NCBI RefSeq assembly: GCF_011761355.1
Contig: NZ_JAASRW010000003.1
Span: 767,188-831,187, forward strand
DNA from: Paenibacillus lupini
GTDB taxonomy: Bacteria > Bacillota > Bacilli > Paenibacillales > Paenibacillaceae
DNA length: 64,000 bases
Direction: 5' to 3'
Shown in pieces: positions 16,506 through 25,402 of the stretch (the first letter of the stretch is position 1; each line of letters opens with the position of its first letter). The translations under genes and the position numbers were made by a program. The notes below the pieces were generated by a model, which worked only from the letters and a program-made list of their open reading frames with translations, ran no database searches and was not told the origin of the DNA.

Positions 16506-17230
16506 ATGGGGTTATTCGATTTTTTAAAGAAACAGAAAAATTCTGAACCTGCAGTAAGAACAGTAGATTTACAAGATATTGAGAATTTTTCCTCGTTGCA
16601 AGAATTACTAGAGCGATACAGTGGTATTGCTCTTGAGAAACAACTAGCAATGACCGAGTCAATCGGCAGCCTTGATTGGAAAGTAGATATGAATGCAGGA
16701 ACTGCAACATTTGGTAACCGTTTAACATTCCCCATTCAAATGTTGGGCAGTGTTTCGCACCAGTCAAATACCTGATTATGGGCTTGGGGCAACACTCAGG
16801 CACAGATTTGCTCTAATAGTCTGACACAAGCCATTCAATTGAAAGTTTATGGGATCAAGAACAACATTCCTGAATTGACAGAAAAAACAATCTCTGCGAC
16901 CAATAACGAAGGTCATATAATGGCAAGTATCGCTTCTGGAATGTTTAAAAGCCGGTTTTATTATGCAGGCAACTATGGTGCAGGAACAGCATTTTTTACT
17001 ATCGATGTAAGTGAAGAAGATTTAATGAAACAACCCGAATCGGTATTGCACAACTGATCATGACATTTGAACTCAATCACAGAAAAGCATTAAGCTTTTA
17101 TCTGAAAGACAAAGCCTTTAAAGTTATCGAATCAAAAGACAGTCTAACAGGCGTTTCTTCTAAACTTACGGTTACAGCGCAGTTCGATGAACAGAATCGA
17201 ATGATCAACTTAGAAGCATCTCACAAATAG
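16506..17230 (+). pseudogene. DUF6882-like protein, broken by a nonsense codon and a frameshift
   Basis: The frame starts MGLFDFLKKQKNSEP with an AAGAGGTGG Shine-Dalgarno and runs to a TGA at 16773-16775, then continues without shift (LWAWGNTQAQICSNSL, PELTEKTISATNNEG, NYGAGTAFFTIDV) to a second stop at 17055. The last part, TFELNHRKALSFYLKDKAF to NLEASHK (stop 17228-17230), is in another frame. In the family phrase SNTWLWGW a Trp is expected where the TGA stands, so TGG to TGA is the likely lesion, with a one- or two-base indel near 17050. An intact product would be about 240 residues. Function of the family is unknown. Confidence 0.75.
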
Positions 17231-17285
17231 AACCTGTAACTTATGTGATTATGATAGCGAATTAACACATAGGGAGAGAAGCGAT

Positions 17286-17828
17286 ATGAAAAATATATAT
17301 GTTGTCAGACATTGCAAAGCGGATGGGCAGGCGCCTAATGCTGGGCTGACGGAGTCAGGTGTTCGGCAAGCGGAAGAGCTTGCTACTATTTTTATGGAGA
17401 AAGAGATTGATTGCATTCTATCAAGTCCTTATGAGAGAGCAGTTCAAACCATAAAACCTCTAGCTGATCAGCTTGGTATAGAAGTGGAGCTGGATCATAG
17501 ATTGGCCGAGAGAGTCTTGTCCAGCGAGAATCACCCGGATTGGCGTGACAGACTTCGGCATACCTATGATGACCTGGATTTATGCTATGAAGGCGGGGAG
17601 TCCAGCAGCACGGCTATAAACCGCGCTGTTAGTGTAGTTCTGGAAGCCCTCGATCGTGAAAAAAACAACATTATAGTCGTTTCGCATGGCAATCTGATCT
17701 CTCTTCTGCTGAAGTACTTTGATGATCGTATCGGGTTTAAAGAATGGGAAGCCTTGTCTAATCCGGATATATTTCATTTTACTTTCTCAGAGGATACTCC
17801 GGTTATTCGTCGTATATGGACGGAGTAA
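17286..17828 (+). CDS. histidine phosphatase family protein
   Basis: A 180-residue cytoplasmic enzyme of the phosphoglycerate mutase-like branch. The N-terminal catalytic motif is VVRHCKADG (Arg8, His9; the usual RHG has Cys instead of Gly), with LSSPYERAVQTI carrying the second arginine near residue 60 and the second histidine in VVSHGNLISLLL near residue 137. This gives the full catalytic pocket for phosphoester transfer to His9. Substrate is unknown. A GAGAGAAG ribosome site precedes the ATG. It lies 16 bases before the next hydrolase gene, so the two may form a short operon. Confidence 0.88.
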   Translation: MKNIYVVRHCKADGQAPNAGLTESGVRQAEELATIFMEKEIDCILSSPYERAVQTIKPLADQLGIEVELDHRLAERVLSSENHPDWRDRLRHTYDDLDLCYEGGESSSTAINRAVSVVLEALDREKNNIIVVSHGNLISLLLKYFDDRIGFKEWEALSNPDIFHFTFSEDTPVIRRIWTE

Positions 17829-17844
17829 GGGAGTGTGTGAGAGT

Positions 17845-18870
17845 ATGAATTGGACGATGGATGCAATGCTGGAGCAGCTGTATGAACAAGCGGCAGCAGA
17901 CAGACGACAGGCTATTCGTACAGCTTCGCCAGAGGAAAAGAGAGCTGGGCTGATGAAGAAGCTAAAGCAGGCGTTAGGAACATTACCCGATAGGAAATAT
18001 CCGTTTCATGCTCAGGTCATTGATCGTGCCGATTACGGCGATTTTATATTGGAGAAGGTTACTTACTCGACGATGGAGTCGGTTGATGTGCCGGTGTGGG
18101 TACTTGTTCCGAGAGGGAAAGAGGGTCCATTACCAGCCGTGCTCGCCTGCCATGGGCATGGCAACGGGATGAGAGATGCGGTGGGCTTTGACGAAGAAGA
18201 TCATGAACTGGAGGATACCGGTATTTATAACCGCTTTGCGGTTCAACTGGTTCGACAAGGGATGATTGTTGTCATTCCTGAGATCATGGGCTTTGGTGAT
18301 CGTCGGCTGGCGAGCGAGCTGAAGACGGGATCAAACAGCAATAATTCCTGTGCAGCTTTAGCCGCTCGACTGCTCATGTACGGAAGAACATTAGCCGGAA
18401 TGAGAGTGTATGAAGCGATTAGAGCAATCGATTATTTGGAATCCCGATCTGACGTAGATGCTGGGAAGATTGGTGTTTTCGGGTTTTCTGGAGGCGGCTT
18501 AATCGGGGCGTATACATCTGCACTAGACGAGCGTGTGAAAGCAACGGTATTATGCGGCTGGGTCAATACGTTTCAAGGCAGCGTGCTCACTATGTCTCAT
18601 TGTATAGATAATTATATGCCCGGTATTGTTCTTGAAGCAGAACAGCCGGAGCTTACCGGATTGATTGCACCTAGAGCATTGTTCGTAGAATCCGGAGAGT
18701 ATGACCCGATCTTCCCAGTGAAGGATACACGTAATGCAATTACTATTCTCCAGGAGACCTATGCCGAGTGGGGAGTGCCGGAGCATCTCGAGTCGGATAT
18801 TCATCCTGGAAAACACGAGATTAGCGGCAGAGTATCCGTTAGCTGGCTGTATCAAAAACTAACAGAATAA
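17845..18870 (+). CDS. alpha/beta hydrolase, dienelactone/acetyl-xylan-esterase-like
   Basis: A 341-residue cytoplasmic hydrolase. An N-terminal helical region precedes the hydrolase core: CHGHGNG near residue 103 (oxyanion side), nucleophile elbow GVFGFSGGGLIG near residue 214, acid FVESGEYDPIFPV near residue 284, and histidine in DIHPGKHEI near residue 317. The pattern fits large dienelactone-hydrolase-like or Abhydrolase_7 family members; deacetylation of sugar esters is possible given the xylanase nearby, but not shown. I chose ATG 17845, which follows the upstream stop, rather than the longer frame that overlaps the phosphatase gene. A terminator follows. Confidence 0.85.
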   Translation: MNWTMDAMLEQLYEQAAADRRQAIRTASPEEKRAGLMKKLKQALGTLPDRKYPFHAQVIDRADYGDFILEKVTYSTMESVDVPVWVLVPRGKEGPLPAVLACHGHGNGMRDAVGFDEEDHELEDTGIYNRFAVQLVRQGMIVVIPEIMGFGDRRLASELKTGSNSNNSCAALAARLLMYGRTLAGMRVYEAIRAIDYLESRSDVDAGKIGVFGFSGGGLIGAYTSALDERVKATVLCGWVNTFQGSVLTMSHCIDNYMPGIVLEAEQPELTGLIAPRALFVESGEYDPIFPVKDTRNAITILQETYAEWGVPEHLESDIHPGKHEISGRVSVSWLYQKLTE

Positions 18871-18881
18871 CTGAGAACAAC

Positions 18882-18911
18882 AGAAGCCGTGTGTCACGGC
18901 TTCTTTTTTTT
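18882..18911 (+). terminator. terminator after the hydrolase gene
   Basis: Perfect stem AGAAGCCGTG/CACGGCTTCT with a 3-base loop followed by eight T. Confidence 0.92.
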
Positions 18912-19033
18912 GCATATCTGTCACTTCCATACCCTATCTTCTAGTAATCTATTTTCTTCTACGAGCATACACATTAGTAGATTTCTTGCAGAGGATTAAT
19001 AGATTTCAGAGAGTACATGGAGGGTGGATATGG

Positions 19034-20089
19034 ATGATTATTCTAAAGTACCTTGCGGCTATTCTTATTTTTGTTGGGTTTAATTTGGAATCAGCTTCTG
19101 TAAGTGGGGACGCTGTTCAGGCTGCTTCAGCGAAGAAGGTTGAACAGGACAAGCCGATTGAGATCAGCTTTGCCGGCGATATTTTGCTAGATGGGAAAGT
19201 AGCCGCTAATATCGATAAGTACGGTATTGATTATCCGTTTGAGAAGGTGCGTAATATTTTATCCGGTTCAGACATCAGCTTCGCCAACCTGGAGACTCCA
19301 ATCTCGACACGCGGGCAACAGGCCAACAAAACCTACACCTTCCGCTCCGCTCCTAAAACACTCGAAAGCATCGTGAACTCCGGGATTGACGGGGTATCGA
19401 TTGCCAACAATCATACGCTCGATTATGGGGTTGATGCCCTGAAAGATACTGTACAGAATTTGGACAAGTATAAGATTGGCCGGACTGGTGCTGGGAACAA
19501 CATAGACGAAGCCTTTACTGCTTATTCCGAAAAGGTAAACGGTAAAAAAGTAGCCATCGTTGGCATTAGTCGGGTTCTTTCGGGACCTTCCTGGTACGCT
19601 GGGGATAAGAAAGCTGGTATCGCATCCGGCTATAACTTTGATCTGATGATGCGCTATGTCAAAAATGCCGTGAAATATTCCGATATCACCATCATCTATA
19701 TCCATTGGAATAACGAGTATCAAGATTACCCGGAGGATTACGCGAGAACGTATGCGAAAGCTTTTATTGATGCTGGAGTTGATGCGGTGATGGGGAGCCA
19801 CAGCCATTGTTTACAAGGGATTGAGACGTACAAAGGGAAACCAATCTTCTACTCCCTCGGAAACTTTGTGTTCACACCAACGCAGCGTTCGAACAAAGCT
19901 ACTGATTCCATGATTGCTACTTTGACATTCAATGGAGATAAGGTTAGCAGCAAAGTTACACCGGTCAAATTAGTAAATACGAGACCAACTCTTAGAGAAG
20001 CAGCCTACAACGAGACGACTTATTCTAAACTCAACAAGATTTCCTTTAATGTGAAGGTCAATGACGACGGAACAATTTCGGGAAAATAG
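19034..20089 (+). CDS. CapA/PgsA-family cell-surface protein
   Basis: A 351-residue exported protein with an N-terminal hydrophobic anchor (ILKYLAAILIFVGF) and a PGA_cap domain (metallophosphoesterase-like fold). Family motifs: ISFAGDILLDGKV, SFANLETPISTRG, SIANNHTLDYG, IYIHWNNEY and VMGSHSHCLQG. CapA/PgsA proteins act in poly-gamma-glutamate or capsule export and anchoring, but no pgsB, pgsC or capB/C is nearby, so this is a stand-alone paralogue. ATG 19034 has AGGGTGG 6 bases upstream; the in-frame ATG 18986 lacks a good site. Confidence 0.88.
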   Translation: MIILKYLAAILIFVGFNLESASVSGDAVQAASAKKVEQDKPIEISFAGDILLDGKVAANIDKYGIDYPFEKVRNILSGSDISFANLETPISTRGQQANKTYTFRSAPKTLESIVNSGIDGVSIANNHTLDYGVDALKDTVQNLDKYKIGRTGAGNNIDEAFTAYSEKVNGKKVAIVGISRVLSGPSWYAGDKKAGIASGYNFDLMMRYVKNAVKYSDITIIYIHWNNEYQDYPEDYARTYAKAFIDAGVDAVMGSHSHCLQGIETYKGKPIFYSLGNFVFTPTQRSNKATDSMIATLTFNGDKVSSKVTPVKLVNTRPTLREAAYNETTYSKLNKISFNVKVNDDGTISGK

Positions 20090-20182
20090 TATAAATAAAA
20101 TTCGAATATAACCAAACTCAACATTGTAACAAAGCACAGCGCGAACTATACTTTAGAAATCTTAGATGAGGAGGTATGCGGT

Positions 20183-20725
20183 ATGACTATTGTGATCAAG
20201 GAATTATCAATAAATGATCTGACCCCAAATCTACTGCAGCACTTCAATCGATACCAAGAGGTTCGTCGCTGTTGGAGAAGAGAGCATGATGAATGGGTGC
20301 TTAAAGAGATTTCTTTTATAGAGCAATGGGATGAGATACTTAAGCAAGAGATTGTTCGTGAAGACTTTAGGAGTTGTATCCACTCCGGTGGAACGGTATG
20401 GGGTGTATTTGATGGAGCTAATCGTATGATTGCTTTCGCAAGTCTGTTATCCGACTTTTTTGGCAGCAGTAATCAGTATTTGCAGCTCATGCAAATCCAT
20501 GTCTCCTATGAGCATAGAGGCAGAGGCATTGGGAAAAAGCTATTTGAGCTATGTGCCGAGAAAGCTAAAGCGATGGGGGCAGCCAAGCTGTATATCTCGA
20601 CCCATTCATCCGAGGAATCGCAAGTCTTTTATCACAAAATAGGTTGTATGGATGCGATAGAGGTTAATCAAAAATTAGCCGAGCATGAGCCTTATGATCG
20701 TCAAATGGAATTTGTACTGGAGTGA
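20183..20725 (+). CDS. GNAT family N-acetyltransferase
   Basis: A 180-residue GNAT enzyme. The acetyl-CoA pyrophosphate loop HRGRGIGKKLFELC is near residue 112, preceded by the strand LMQIHVSYE and followed by AAKLYISTHSSEESQVFYHKIG, the usual motif A/B order. Substrate is unknown. A GAGGAGG Shine-Dalgarno precedes it. Its stop lies 4 bases before the ATG of the next gene, an APH-like kinase, so these two are co-transcribed and probably translationally coupled; a small-molecule modification pair (acetylation and phosphorylation) is a reasonable guess. Confidence 0.88.
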   Translation: MTIVIKELSINDLTPNLLQHFNRYQEVRRCWRREHDEWVLKEISFIEQWDEILKQEIVREDFRSCIHSGGTVWGVFDGANRMIAFASLLSDFFGSSNQYLQLMQIHVSYEHRGRGIGKKLFELCAEKAKAMGAAKLYISTHSSEESQVFYHKIGCMDAIEVNQKLAEHEPYDRQMEFVLE

Positions 20726-20729
20726 TGAT

Positions 20730-21602
20730 ATGAATACGTTCACCATAAATACCGAGCTAGTCAGCCGATTAATTAAGAAGCAATTTCCGCAATGGACAGA
20801 CCTGCCGATCCGCCCAGTTGAAAAAGGAGGATACGACAACTTCACCTTTCATCTAGGGAATGAGATGAGTGTGAGGCTGCCAAGAGACGAGGGGCACGCA
20901 CCACAAGCTGAGAAAGAAGCGTACTGGCTGCCAAAGCTGAAGCCCTATATTTCTCTACCTATTCCAGCTCCACTGGCAAAAGGAATGCCTGACGAGGAAT
21001 ATCCCTTTTACTGGTCAGTGAATAAGTGGATTGACGGAGAGACGTTAAGATATGACAATATCTCAAGTCAAAATGAATTTGCTGTGGAGCTTTCTTCCTT
21101 CATTAAGGAGCTTCAAACTATCGACGCATCGGATGGTCCAGCAGCCGGGGAGCATAACTATTTCAGAGGCTGCCCTCCAATGGTCTACAATGAGGGGACT
21201 TTACAAGCACTTGAAACGTTAGGTGATTTGGTGGATACCGAGAAAAGTCTAGAAATATGGAATGAAGCGATAGCAACGGAATGGACAAAGGAGCCTGTCT
21301 GGATTCATGGTGATATCGCGCCAGGAAATCTTCTTGTAAAGAACGGTAAATTATCTAGCGTGATTGATTTTGGCATTATGGGTGTTGGTGATCCTGCTAT
21401 TGAGCTAACGATGGCATGGACTTTTTTTGACGAAGAGAGCAGACGAGTGTTTCTTCAGTCGGTGGGCCTGGACGTCGATACGGAAAATCGGGCAAGAGGC
21501 TGGGCGTTATGGAAGGCATTAATCACCTACGCCGCAGAAGATAAGGAGTCCGAATCGGCAAGAGAAGCGAAGCGGGTTATTGATGTTTTATTGAATGAAT
21601 AG
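20730..21602 (+). CDS. aminoglycoside phosphotransferase-family kinase
   Basis: A 290-residue APH/choline-kinase-like protein. The catalytic loop WIHGDIAPGNLLV (Asp and Asn) is near residue 195 and the metal-binding DFG-like segment SVIDFGIMGVGDPAIEL follows. The N-terminal ATP-binding lobe contains GGYDNFTFHLG and VRLPRDEGHA. Many members inactivate aminoglycosides or macrolides, others phosphorylate small metabolites; sequence reading cannot decide. I chose ATG 20730: GGAG at 20719-20722 overlaps the end of the GNAT gene. The gene ends at a shared terminator with gerC of operon 1. Confidence 0.85.
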   Translation: MNTFTINTELVSRLIKKQFPQWTDLPIRPVEKGGYDNFTFHLGNEMSVRLPRDEGHAPQAEKEAYWLPKLKPYISLPIPAPLAKGMPDEEYPFYWSVNKWIDGETLRYDNISSQNEFAVELSSFIKELQTIDASDGPAAGEHNYFRGCPPMVYNEGTLQALETLGDLVDTEKSLEIWNEAIATEWTKEPVWIHGDIAPGNLLVKNGKLSSVIDFGIMGVGDPAIELTMAWTFFDEESRRVFLQSVGLDVDTENRARGWALWKALITYAAEDKESESAREAKRVIDVLLNE

Positions 21603-21617
21603 CAGGCTCAGGAACGT

Positions 21618-21660
21618 AACAAACAAGCGCCTACCTAACGGTATGGCGCTTGTTTGTTTT
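21618..21660. terminator. bidirectional terminator between APH-like gene and gerC
   Basis: Perfect 14-base stem AACAAACAAGCGCC (21618-21631) with GGCGCTTGTTTGTT (21645-21658), loop 13 bases. It reaches the gerC stop codon at 21659. Confidence 0.9.
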
Positions 21661-22756
21661 ATTCCAAGATAGCGTTGTTGAGGATCCTGACCTTTACTTG
21701 CGGTTTGATTCCAATCTGCGGATATTGCTCACGCCAGCTCAATCCTGAGTATACTTTAGGATGAAAGGCTGCGACTTCATGTGCCAGCTGCAGGTAATCG
21801 CAATTAGCCTGCTTAATGGTTGCAATCACTTTAGCTGCCTTTGAATTTAGATCCGCTTCAATGGCTTTTTCCGTCTTAGCAAGTTCTTTATTGGTGTGCT
21901 TCTTTAACTCCGGGCCATCTTCGATTAATTTAACATCCATCTGTATGTCGACGGCTATATCGCGCAGCTTATCGGCATCCGTATTAATCTTAAAGTGACG
22001 CTTAGCATTCTGAACGAGAATGGAATAATGGATGCCGTTCTGTTCACCAATGATCAGCTGGTTTTTACCTGTTTCTCCTCCCATTAGGTTTGCGAGTTGA
22101 GTGTCTTCATTACTCAAATTAATCCCGGTATATCGCCCATCACTAAATAAGGAAGTGCCTGCAAGCCGTGCACTATCCTTGTAGGGTTCGAACCGATTGA
22201 GCGCGAAGTCATTCATGAACTGTGTACCTCCGAGAATATAGTGAAGCAGTTTATTGGAAGGAATTCGTCCTCTAGTCTTCTCGTCATCCAATAAGCCGAT
22301 CAAAAAGTTAGCTACCGTCTGATCCTTCATACTTTTTTTGGCCAACAGCTTCGAGAGATCGCCGTCATAAATCGCCAGATAAGCATATAACGGATTGGAT
22401 GCAAACTGACTGGCAATATTCAAATGGTCCAGTGGCTGTTCTTTAGCGAACTTAGTGCTTATTAAATACAGCCGGGTCTCCAGAACAGAGAGGATACCAG
22501 GTATTTCCTTGTTTGTTTTCGACACGGCCTCATAGAGGTTAGCCCCTGTTGTCTCCATAAATAAGGCAGACTGCCTGCCTCCTCCGAGGTTAGCTTCCCG
22601 AAGCGCCGAAATGACAAAGTTAACCTTGAGCTCTTTGCTGTCATCTACGTAATCAATCCCGACCACATCAACAAAGAGCAGATTTTTTAGCTGCAGCTGA
22701 TCGAGGCATCCCGTGAGAAGCAAGCAGAGGAAGAAAGCTGCGATTCCTTTTTTCAT
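21659..22756 (-). CDS. gerC: germinant receptor C subunit (Ger(x)C family lipoprotein), operon 1
   Basis: A 365-residue lipoprotein with lipobox LLTGC (Cys near residue 17) and the family opening VDVVGIDYVDD. A C-terminal Ger(x)C domain ends ...LSWREQYPQIGIKPQVKVRI. It sits on the outer face of the spore inner membrane and works with the A and B subunits to sense nutrients. It overlaps gerB by 4 bases (ATGA), so translation is coupled. It is last in an A-B-C operon on the minus strand. Germinant specificity cannot be read. Confidence 0.92.
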   Translation of the reverse strand: MKKGIAAFFLCLLLTGCLDQLQLKNLLFVDVVGIDYVDDSKELKVNFVISALREANLGGGRQSALFMETTGANLYEAVSKTNKEIPGILSVLETRLYLISTKFAKEQPLDHLNIASQFASNPLYAYLAIYDGDLSKLLAKKSMKDQTVANFLIGLLDDEKTRGRIPSNKLLHYILGGTQFMNDFALNRFEPYKDSARLAGTSLFSDGRYTGINLSNEDTQLANLMGGETGKNQLIIGEQNGIHYSILVQNAKRHFKINTDADKLRDIAVDIQMDVKLIEDGPELKKHTNKELAKTEKAIEADLNSKAAKVIATIKQANCDYLQLAHEVAAFHPKVYSGLSWREQYPQIGIKPQVKVRILNNAILE

Positions 22757-23862
22757 ACTCCCCGCCTCCCAGCGCCTCTTAATCCGGAGATGATGAGCAG
22801 AATGACTGGCAATCCGACAACTAAGAAGATGGACAGCTGATCTTGAAACGCAGCCACTTGCAACAGGTCATTGCGTTTCGTCATAAAGAAGCCCGCAATG
22901 AAACAAGCACATACGATAACCCAAACCCAAATATGCTGCTTGCCCATACCTCCACTACGCAAATGCATGAAAGCTTTGGCAGCCATAAAGAAATAAACGT
23001 AAACAGTAGCTGCTACGACACTTACATAGAAGATGAGGAACAAAATATCGACACTCTGCAAAATTTGGACTTTATAGTTCTTTAATATAAAAACAATCGG
23101 CTCTGGAATAACGATCAGCTGCTTCAAGCTAAACATCGTAGAGCAAACAAGGCAGACGACGACATAGAACACAATTGTACAGGCGTTGGCAATGGACATG
23201 GTCCATAGTAGTTTCTTCTTGCTTTGAGTCTGCACGTAAGGGTAGGCATAAAGCAGCAAGTCATAGCCAATATAAGCGCTATATGCAGCATATATTCCTT
23301 TCAGAATCGGGCTCCAGCCATCGGATACAATAGGGAGCAGGTTCTTGGCGTCAAATCCATAAACTCCGCTAAAAGCGATAAGCAAAAAGCAGATGACGGG
23401 AAAGAGCATAAAAGATTGCGATATATAGGCTAGCTTCTTCAGCGTTGAGGTTGCGGCATACCCACAAATAATCAGAAGCATTAGTAAGATAAGCCATCTC
23501 GGTGTGAGCGAAAACATCCATCTTTTTAAAATGTCGGTATATAGAGCAGTTATCAAGAGTCCGGAAAAGGCGTAATAGGTTCCATAAATCAAATTAATCA
23601 ATATTCCGATTGGCTTGCCAACAATTTGGCTGGTGTAAGCATAGAAGTTCCGTTTCGGATAGTGGCTGCCCAGCCACCAGATCAATATGATTCCAAGCTG
23701 CGCAGCCATCCCGCTTAGAAGAACGGCTATCCAAGTATCATGTCCGGCCGTTGTTGCTCCAACATGAGGCAGGGATAATACTTCAGTACCAAGCTGCGCC
23801 ATAACTGTAAGAGAAATAAGCTGTCTTCCGGTGATATGCTCTTCCTTCCTCATCGTTTCCAA
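22753..23862 (-). CDS. gerB: germinant receptor B subunit (spore germination permease), operon 1
   Basis: A 369-residue integral membrane protein of the GerB/APC-like spore permease family with about ten hydrophobic segments. It opens ITGRQLISLTVMAQLGTEVLSLP, typical for the family, in which the opening segment contributes to ligand binding. Works in the inner spore membrane as the germinant-binding subunit. Its start overlaps the end of gerA by 13 bases and its end overlaps gerC by 4. Confidence 0.92.
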   Translation of the reverse strand: METMRKEEHITGRQLISLTVMAQLGTEVLSLPHVGATTAGHDTWIAVLLSGMAAQLGIILIWWLGSHYPKRNFYAYTSQIVGKPIGILINLIYGTYYAFSGLLITALYTDILKRWMFSLTPRWLILLMLLIICGYAATSTLKKLAYISQSFMLFPVICFLLIAFSGVYGFDAKNLLPIVSDGWSPILKGIYAAYSAYIGYDLLLYAYPYVQTQSKKKLLWTMSIANACTIVFYVVVCLVCSTMFSLKQLIVIPEPIVFILKNYKVQILQSVDILFLIFYVSVVAATVYVYFFMAAKAFMHLRSGGMGKQHIWVWVIVCACFIAGFFMTKRNDLLQVAAFQDQLSIFLVVGLPVILLIISGLRGAGRRGV

Positions 23863-25304
23863 CTCCTCGGACGCCGTAGCCTAGTTTGATTGTGAGGTGC
23901 CGTTTCTGCTGGGCGATTGCGGATACTCCAGACTGGGGCACGCAACAGTGTGTCCTTCGTATCCTTAATGGAAAAAGGCGGTGTAAAGTAAGGAACACCC
24001 ATCGTACTCATTTGGCATAAAAAAATACAAATGAACATAAAGAAAATCGCTAGCCCCAATAGTCCAAAGAATGAGGAGAGAAGGATCGCCGGATAGCTGA
24101 GCAGGCGGACTGCACTACTCATCTCGTAGGAGGGAATGACAAAAGAAGCCAGCCCCGTTAAGGCAGCAACGATCACCATCGTATTGGACACCAGATTAGA
24201 CTGCACAACAACCGTTCCGATGACAATACCGCCAACAACGCCAATTGTTTGACCGACGGGGCTTGCCAGTCGAATGGTCGCCTCTCTTAATATTTCCAGG
24301 AGAAGCATCATGGATATGGTCTCGACAAAAGGTGGAAAGGTAACATATTTCAGTGAGCTCTGCAGCGTATTAACGAAATTAATCGGCAGCAATTGAGGAT
24401 TAAAGGAGCTGACCGACACATAAAAGGCAGGTAGACCAATGGTGATCAAAAAACAGAAAAGGCGTAGGAGACGAAAAGTTGATCCTACCAGCCAGCTGCT
24501 ATGGTAATCATCCGGACTTTGAAAAAACGACCAGAACGTAACAGGCAAAATAATCGTATCAGGGGAACCAGCAGTGGATACAACGACCTTCCCCTCCATT
24601 AAATAAGCACGTGCACGATCAGGCCGTTCCGTGATAAGCAGCTGAGGAAATAAGCTGAATTTCTTTTCACGAATCAGCTCGTCTATAAATCCAGGTGCCT
24701 CTACATAGTCTATGTCGATGCTTTTGAGCCTTTGATCCAATTTATCTATGATGGACGAATCGGCAATTGACTTGATATACATAACGGCTATCTTTGTCTG
24801 CGAAAGCTTTCCTATGGTATAGGTTTTGACGATAAGCTCCTTAGATGCAATGAGCTTGCGCATCAAGTTAAGATTGGTATCCAAGTTCTCGATAAAGGCT
24901 TCGTTTGCTCCCCGAAGTATCCGTTCATTCGTCGGGATATTAATGGAGCGCTCCTTCTTTAAATCCGCGCCAAGCAGATAAAGACGATTCTCCCCATTGC
25001 GATGCAGGACAGTTTTACCGCTAATGACCGCATGAACAGCTTCATCAAATAACTCGGTTTCGGCAAAGTCGAGAATCGACACAACATCGCGAACGGCTTC
25101 TTGGGGACGGGACAGCAATGGCCTCAATATAAACTCTTGAATAAGGGAGGAGTCAATCAACGTGTCAAAATAAAACAGTCTATATTCAATCCCGCCGATG
25201 AATAGCTGCTTTGATTGGAAATCACTTTGATCTGCGAACAGTTGCTTGAAATAATGTTCTGTCACTGCAACAGATGGATCCACACGTTTTTCCTCCTTCG
25301 CCAT
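23850..25304 (-). CDS. gerA: germinant receptor A subunit, operon 1
   Basis: A 484-residue GerA-family protein with a soluble N-terminal domain (residues 1-250) and four or five C-terminal membrane segments. Family hallmarks: RGANEAFIENLDTNLNLMRKL, PFVETISMMLLLEILREATIRLASPVGQ (given by part) and ASFVIPSYEMSSAVRLL. A subunits assemble into a pentameric ion channel that opens on nutrient binding. Start ATG has an AAGGAA site. It is the first gene of operon 1; no clear sigma-G promoter was found in the short gap after the ABC exporter terminator. Confidence 0.93.
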   Translation of the reverse strand: MAKEEKRVDPSVAVTEHYFKQLFADQSDFQSKQLFIGGIEYRLFYFDTLIDSSLIQEFILRPLLSRPQEAVRDVVSILDFAETELFDEAVHAVISGKTVLHRNGENRLYLLGADLKKERSINIPTNERILRGANEAFIENLDTNLNLMRKLIASKELIVKTYTIGKLSQTKIAVMYIKSIADSSIIDKLDQRLKSIDIDYVEAPGFIDELIREKKFSLFPQLLITERPDRARAYLMEGKVVVSTAGSPDTIILPVTFWSFFQSPDDYHSSWLVGSTFRLLRLFCFLITIGLPAFYVSVSSFNPQLLPINFVNTLQSSLKYVTFPPFVETISMMLLLEILREATIRLASPVGQTIGVVGGIVIGTVVVQSNLVSNTMVIVAALTGLASFVIPSYEMSSAVRLLSYPAILLSSFFGLLGLAIFFMFICIFLCQMSTMGVPYFTPPFSIKDTKDTLLRAPVWSIRNRPAETAPHNQTRLRRPRSWKR

Positions 25305-25356
25305 TGATTTCCTTAATTTAACCAGCGGAGCAGCTAATTATGTGATTTTTGGCATA

Positions 25357-25394
25357 CAAAAAGGCCCCTGATCTTAGGTAAGATCAGGGGCCTT
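25357..25394 (-). terminator. terminator of the ABC exporter operon
   Basis: AAGGCCCCTGATCTTA pairs with the reverse half ending GATCAGGGGCCTT; on the minus strand a U run follows (from A tract 25358-25362). It separates the exporter operon from gerA. Confidence 0.9.
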
Positions 25395-25402
25395 GCGTAT
25401 TG

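Noticed and set aside
19268-19807. Minus-strand frame of 179 codons inside the CapA gene
   Set aside because: The plus-strand frame has all PGA_cap motifs; the reverse frame has no family pattern.
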